Of a stretch of DNA of 64,000 nucleotides, positions 60,758-64,000 are shown one piece after another. The position numbers and the translations under genes were made by a program. Origin of the DNA: Kitasatospora sp. DSM 101779 (lineage in GTDB: Bacteria; Actinomycetota; Actinomycetes; Streptomycetales; Streptomycetaceae); the NCBI RefSeq assembly GCF_025655475.1, contig NZ_JAHTIK010000001.1, forward strand, positions 8,290,404 to 8,354,403. The letters are read 5' to 3'. Numbering within the stretch: position 1 is the stretch's first letter; the number at the start of each line of letters is the position of its first letter. Below the pieces are notes generated by a model. The model ran no database searches. It saw only the letters and a list, made by a program, of their open reading frames with translations, and was not told where the DNA came from.

Positions 60758-61780
60758 TCAGCCGGTGGTGACGACCATCCGGAAGCTGGCGGCGCCGGCG
60801 AGCATCCGGTCGTAGGCCGCGGTGACCCCTTCGAGCGGTACCGTCTCGACCATCGGGCGGATGCCGTGGAGCAGGCTGAACTCCATGGTGTCCTGCACGT
60901 CCCGCGCGGTGCCCGAGGGGTGGCCGCGGATGATCTTGCCGCTCATGAGTAGCTGGTTCGGGCTGATGCCCAGCGGTGCGGCGTCCGCGCCGATCACCAC
61001 CAGCTCGCCCCGGGTGGCCAGACCGTCCACCGTCGCCGTGATGGCCCCGGAATTCGCGGCCGTTCCCAGGACCACCTGTGCTCCGCCGAGCGACTGCAGC
61101 GCCTCCCCGACGCCGGCGCCCGCCGTGCTGTCGACGTAGTGGTGCGCGCCGAGCTCCTTGGCGAAGTCCGCCTTGGCGGCCCCGCGGGCGATGGCCACGG
61201 TCTCGAAGCCCATGGCGACCGCGTACTGCACCGCCAGGTGGCCGAGACCGCCGATGCCCAGCACCGCGACCAGATCGCCCGGCTTGGCGGAGCTGCGCCG
61301 CAGTCCGTTGAACGTCGTGACGCCCGCGCAGCCCAGCGGGGCCGCCTCGGCCGCCGACAGCCCGTCGGGAATCCGGGCCAGGGCGTCCACCGGTGCGATC
61401 ATCGCGTCGGCGTACCCCCCGTCGTAGGCCCAACCGGGCACCTTCAGGCTCTCGCAGACGATGAAGTCGCCCTGTCGACAGCGCCGGCAGTGGCCGCAGC
61501 TGCCGCCGAACCAGCCGACCGCGACCCGGTCGCCCACCTGCCAACTGGAGTGGACGCTCTCGCCCACGGTGTCGATGCGCCCCGCGATCTCGTGGCCTGG
61601 CACCAGCGGGAACCGAACGCCCGGCAGGAGGGCATCCACGAAGGCGGTGTCGCTGTGGCAGATCCCGCACGCCTCCACCACCACCCGTACGTGGCCCGGG
61701 CCCGGCTGGGGCACGTAACGCTCGACGATCTCGAAGCGCCCGCCGGCGGCCGGGACTTGTGCGACTCGATAGGTACTCAA
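60758..61780 (-). CDS. zinc-dependent alcohol dehydrogenase (AdhP-like)
   Basis: TTG at 61780 after GGGAGAGATCC. 340 residues. Catalytic zinc ligands are in ACGICHSDT and PLVPGHEIAG; the structural zinc has four Cys in GSCGHCRRCRQGDFIVC. The NAD(P) site is AVLGIGGLGHLAVQYAVAMG. Reduces aldehydes or oxidises alcohols; the substrate is not evident. Convergent with gnd. Confidence 0.93.
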   Translation of the reverse strand: MSTYRVAQVPAAGGRFEIVERYVPQPGPGHVRVVVEACGICHSDTAFVDALLPGVRFPLVPGHEIAGRIDTVGESVHSSWQVGDRVAVGWFGGSCGHCRRCRQGDFIVCESLKVPGWAYDGGYADAMIAPVDALARIPDGLSAAEAAPLGCAGVTTFNGLRRSSAKPGDLVAVLGIGGLGHLAVQYAVAMGFETVAIARGAAKADFAKELGAHHYVDSTAGAGVGEALQSLGGAQVVLGTAANSGAITATVDGLATRGELVVIGADAAPLGISPNQLLMSGKIIRGHPSGTARDVQDTMEFSLLHGIRPMVETVPLEGVTAAYDRMLAGAASFRMVVTTG

Positions 61781-61981
61781 TCCGGATCTCTCCCAAGCAC
61801 TGGCCGACCAGGTACTGCGACGGCAGCCCCCGCAGAAGGCATTCCCGCGCCCAACACATCAGTCTCGGCTCGATCGCGCACGGCGGGCAGCGGGTTGTGG
61901 ACGTACGGGTTCGGCCGTGCACGGCTGCGCGCCTGTGCCGATCGGGTGAACGGCGTGCGGATCTGCCGGCACCCCGACCGG

Positions 61982-62660
61982 CTACTGGGGCAGTGCGGTG
62001 TGCGGGTGTTCCGGCGATGCCGGGCAGGCGTAGAGCTGCTGGTTGTAGCGTCGCCGACGGTGATCATGGTCGGTCTCGCCGGGTCGGGGCAGTTGGTGTG
62101 CCCGGAATCGGTGGCCCGGTCCTCGTACGGGCTCCAGCTGTGGAGGTCCGCGTGCCGCTGCGCCGTGGCGAGGGTCAGCAGCGGCTCCATCCGGCTGTCG
62201 CGGACGCGGCAGTACCGGGGAGCGGGATCGGTGAAGCTCCGGGGTGCCCAGCCACCGGTCTTCCAACCGGGCGCGACGGACAACTCGCGGTCGTAGGAGG
62301 CGTCCTCCGCTCCGGGCAGTGCCGCGGCTCCAAGCCGGTCTTCTGGCGGGCGCTCCAGGCCCGGACCTGCGTGCGGAGGTCCGGGTCCAGATCCGCGGCC
62401 AGGAGTACTCGGTGACCTGCTCCGGGGAGAGCAGGCACGGCTCGGGCAGGTAGCCCTCGAACGGGATCGCGGGCGGCTGCGGGGGCATGGTGAAGACCTC
62501 GCCGACCTCGCCGGCGGACCGCCAGAACAGTTCGGTCCTGGTAGGCAGCGGGGTGTTGGCGGGGGGTCGGAGAGCCAGAACTGGACCGGCTCGGCCTCCC
62601 CGGCAGGCCGCTTGGCGAGCACCCGGCACTCGGCGAGCACAACGCCTTCGGTGCTCCGTC
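61982..62660 (-). pseudogene. conserved Streptomyces hypothetical protein, several frameshifts
   Basis: Pieces in order across three frames: EGVVLAECRVLAKRPAGEAE with PVQFWLSDPP; ELFWRSAGEVGEVFTMPPQP then PAIPFEGYLPEPCLLSPEQV; SYDRELSVAPGWKTGGWAPR then MEPLLTLATAQRHADLHSWS; and QQLYACPASPEHPHTALPQ at the stop (61982). This matches a soluble family common in Streptomyces (ending VCPASPEHPHTxLMQ), of unknown function. At least three shifts make it non-functional as written. Confidence 0.65.
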
Positions 62661-62670
62661 GGCTTGGCGG

Positions 62671-62940
62671 TGCCGGTTGGAGGAGGTTCTCGGTCGGGGC
62701 GGAATGGGGGTTGTCTGGCGGGCCGTCCAGGAGCGGATCGGCCCTGCGGTGGTAGTCAGGACCTTGCCCTCCGCCTATGGCGACCTGCGTGCTCAGCGGC
62801 GTCTCGCCGCCGAGGCCCGGGCGTTGGGCCGCATCTGCGACCGGCATGTCGTCGCTGTCCACGACTACGGCACCGATTCCGACGGCGCGGTCTTCGGCGT
62901 CATGGAGTTGGTGGCCGGTCGTCCCGGTTCACGTTCTGCG
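62671..62940 (+). pseudogene. Ser/Thr protein kinase N-lobe fragment
   Basis: LEEVLGRGGMGVVWRA is the glycine-rich loop, ARALGRICDRHVVAVHDYGT the alpha-C to beta-4 region, and AVFGVMELVAGR the hinge strand of a bacterial Hanks-type kinase. The conserved catalytic Lys is Arg in VVVRTLPSAYG. The frame leaves kinase sequence after ~85 residues, with no catalytic loop. The start is also lost at the junction with the preceding broken gene. Confidence 0.7.
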
Positions 62941-63106
62941 GTGACCAGCAGCGCCGACGCTGTACGGCCTTCGAGTGGTGCAGCCTTCGGGTGGTGCACG
63001 GACCGAGGCCGCGGCTGCTGAGAGGGAAGCAGCGGGGCCGCCCGAAAGCACACCGGCTGGCAGGTTTGCGCCTTCCCGGAACGGCAGGACTCGGCTCCCG
63101 GTGGGG

Positions 63107-63580
63107 TCAGTGGCGGTGGTGGTTGTCGGGCTGTGACGGGCCGCCGGGGTGTTCGAGACCGGGGACGATGGTGAGGCGGTGGGCGCGGGCGTGGTCGAGC
63201 CAGCGGACGAAGGCGAGGCGGCAGGCCGGGCCGAGCAGGTCGAGTGCTGCGTCCGGGCCGGGGACGGCACGGGTGCGGGTCGACACGAGCGCCGCCGTCC
63301 AGCCGGCGGCGGTGACCCGGCGGCCGGGCGGGGCGGCGCGGAGGGCGGCGGCGAGCGCGACGGGGAGGGTCTCCGGGTCGGCCTCGAAGTCGCCGTCGGG
63401 GGTGGCGAGTTCCCAGACGGTGGCGGGTGCGGGTGCGGTGACGTGGGCGGTGACGGTGGCGAAGACCGCGCGGACGGCGGCGCAGCCCTCGAACGCCGCG
63501 GGGCTGATCGTGGTCCGCAGCACCCTCGGCGCCCAGCGCGCCGCCGCGGCCCTCATCCCGCTCGCCGACCGCGCCACCAC
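63107..63580 (-). CDS. hypothetical protein (157 aa), start uncertain
   Basis: The C-terminal ~120 residues look genuine (VFATVTAHVTAPAPATVWEL, DPETLPVALAAALRAAPPGR, RLAFVRWLDHARAHRLTIVP); the first ~30 overlap a plus-strand protein remnant and are probably not coding. A later start near 63500 is likely. No family recognised. Confidence 0.5.
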   Translation of the reverse strand: MVARSASGMRAAAARWAPRVLRTTISPAAFEGCAAVRAVFATVTAHVTAPAPATVWELATPDGDFEADPETLPVALAAALRAAPPGRRVTAAGWTAALVSTRTRAVPGPDAALDLLGPACRLAFVRWLDHARAHRLTIVPGLEHPGGPSQPDNHHRH

Positions 63581-63846
63581 GCTGTGGGCCGAGGTCCGCC
63601 CCCTACGCCAAGCCGCAGTACGCGAAGGGGATCGCCCCGACGCTCGAGGAGGTCCGCGAGGCGATCGCCGAGAAGGACGGCAAGGACGCCGCCCGGCTCC
63701 TGCGCGCCGTCGTCGCCACCACCCGCCACGCCCTGGACGACTTTCCGGGCCGCGGCCACGGAGCCCCGACCGCCGCGCTCAAGACGCAGGCTGAGACCCT
63801 CCTGGCCGACATCGAGGCCTTCATCGACGCCCACGACGCCCGCTGA
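63515..63846 (+). pseudogene. truncated, frameshifted helical protein
   Basis: AAAALIPLADRATTLWAEVR runs into a C5 run at ~63598; one base over it continues YAKPQYAKGIAPTLEEVREA, IAEKDGKDAARLLRAVVATT, RHALDDFPGRGHGAPTAALK and ends IEAFIDAHDAR at 63846. Removing one C restores the frame. No start is visible, so the 5' end is also lost or begins on a rare codon. Function unknown. Confidence 0.55.
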
Positions 63847-63858
63847 CCAGAGCGGACC

Positions 63859-63892
63859 GGCGGTCCGGCCCCGAGGCAGGGGCCGGACCGCC
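63859..63892. terminator. terminator hairpin
   Basis: A perfect 14-bp stem GGCGGTCCGGCCCC with its complement and a six-base loop, between convergent coding ends at 63846 and 63901. Confidence 0.8.
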
Positions 63893-63900
63893 GCGCTCAT

Positions 63901-64000
63901 TCAGTCCCGGTCGCCGGGCGGCTGGTCGGTGACCAGCCGCCACAGCTCGCCCGCCACGCGCGACCTGGCGCCGGACAGCAGCCGCCCGACCACCAGACCA
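63901..64000 (-). CDS. C-terminal end of a gene running out of the window
   Basis: The minus strand reads GLVVGRLLSGARSRVAGELW then RLVTDQPPGDRD and a stop at 63901. Too short to identify; the terminator hairpin follows at a normal distance, which supports a real gene end. Confidence 0.5.
   Translation of the reverse strand, partial: GLVVGRLLSGARSRVAGELWRLVTDQPPGDRD

Noticed and set aside
1..64000. tRNA, rRNA or riboswitch genes
   Set aside because: No cloverleaf, rRNA-like or known riboswitch consensus stretch was recognised by eye on either strand; a covariance-model scan would be needed to exclude weak cases.

Overview
The window looks like accessory DNA from a Streptomyces. GC is very high with G/C-rich third codon positions, GTG and TTG starts are frequent, and several families are typical of Streptomyces (DUF4193-type small zinc proteins, SigE-family sigma factor, Ku plus small ATP-dependent ligase, gas-vesicle GvpA remnant, XRE-TPR regulator). 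Many broken genes, at least six IS5-type elements or fragments and long gene-poor stretches suggest a chromosome arm, genomic island or large plasmid rather than core chromosome.

Layout. 1-9.8 kb: a truncated alpha/beta hydrolase, small hypotheticals, two lipoproteins (one frameshifted), a TetR regulator with a divergent membrane gene and a downstream beta-lactamase-fold hydrolase that share five copies of one palindromic operator, then ku and an ATP-dependent DNA ligase. 9.8-13.8 kb: mostly decayed DNA (cyclophilin, DUF4193, LuxR and membrane-protein remnants) around a few intact small genes. 13.8-21.8 kb: GntR-ABC transporter operon, methyltransferase, membrane acyltransferase, secreted polysaccharide deacetylase, ECF-type sigma factor with partner, and an L,D-transpeptidase lipoprotein, largely cell-envelope functions. 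21.8-26.9 kb: cold-shock protein, a second DUF4193 copy, AhpD-like and SnoaL-like proteins, a STAS protein and several fragments.

27.1-33.1 kb is an IS hot spot: two overlapping IS5 remnants, a 273-bp MITE-like element, a HEAT-repeat gene, and three IS5-type elements nested in or abutting one another. The MITE is an internally deleted relative of the third element, which also carries a passenger gene. 33.2-39.6 kb holds a secreted hydrolase-like lipoprotein with a Ser/Pro repeat linker and a chain of truncated genes: TPR, gvpA/gvpF, helicase-associated domains, and an Rpf domain fused to the tail of DNA polymerase I.

40.0-53.8 kb is the centrepiece. A tightly overlapping minus-strand gene set encodes GTP cyclohydrolase I, a QueD-like protein and QueE, which together should make 7-carboxy-7-deazaguanine. 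With them are a phosphoribosyltransferase, a GT4-type glycosyltransferase, a thymidylate-kinase-like kinase, an atypical radical SAM protein, a DegT-type aminotransferase and a DnaQ-type exonuclease. A second operon adds a PEP-synthase-like phosphotransferase, an unknown protein, a HAD protein and a PIG-L deacetylase; a Nudix gene lies between them and an XRE-TPR regulator is divergent from queD. No QueC, TGT/DpdA, nitrile hydratase or UbiD-type decarboxylase is present, so the product is not one I recognise; a deazapurine nucleoside or glycoside is the best inference.

54-64 kb: a long coiled-coil membrane protein with a small TM partner (plasmid-transfer flavour), a second copy of one IS5 element inserted in an SRPBCC remnant, then a GroES-like protein, 6-phosphogluconate dehydrogenase and a zinc alcohol dehydrogenase facing each other across a perfect 21-bp terminator hairpin, followed by more decayed genes. 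Single-base frameshifts are unusually common throughout, so some apparent pseudogenes could be sequencing errors in GC-rich homopolymers.
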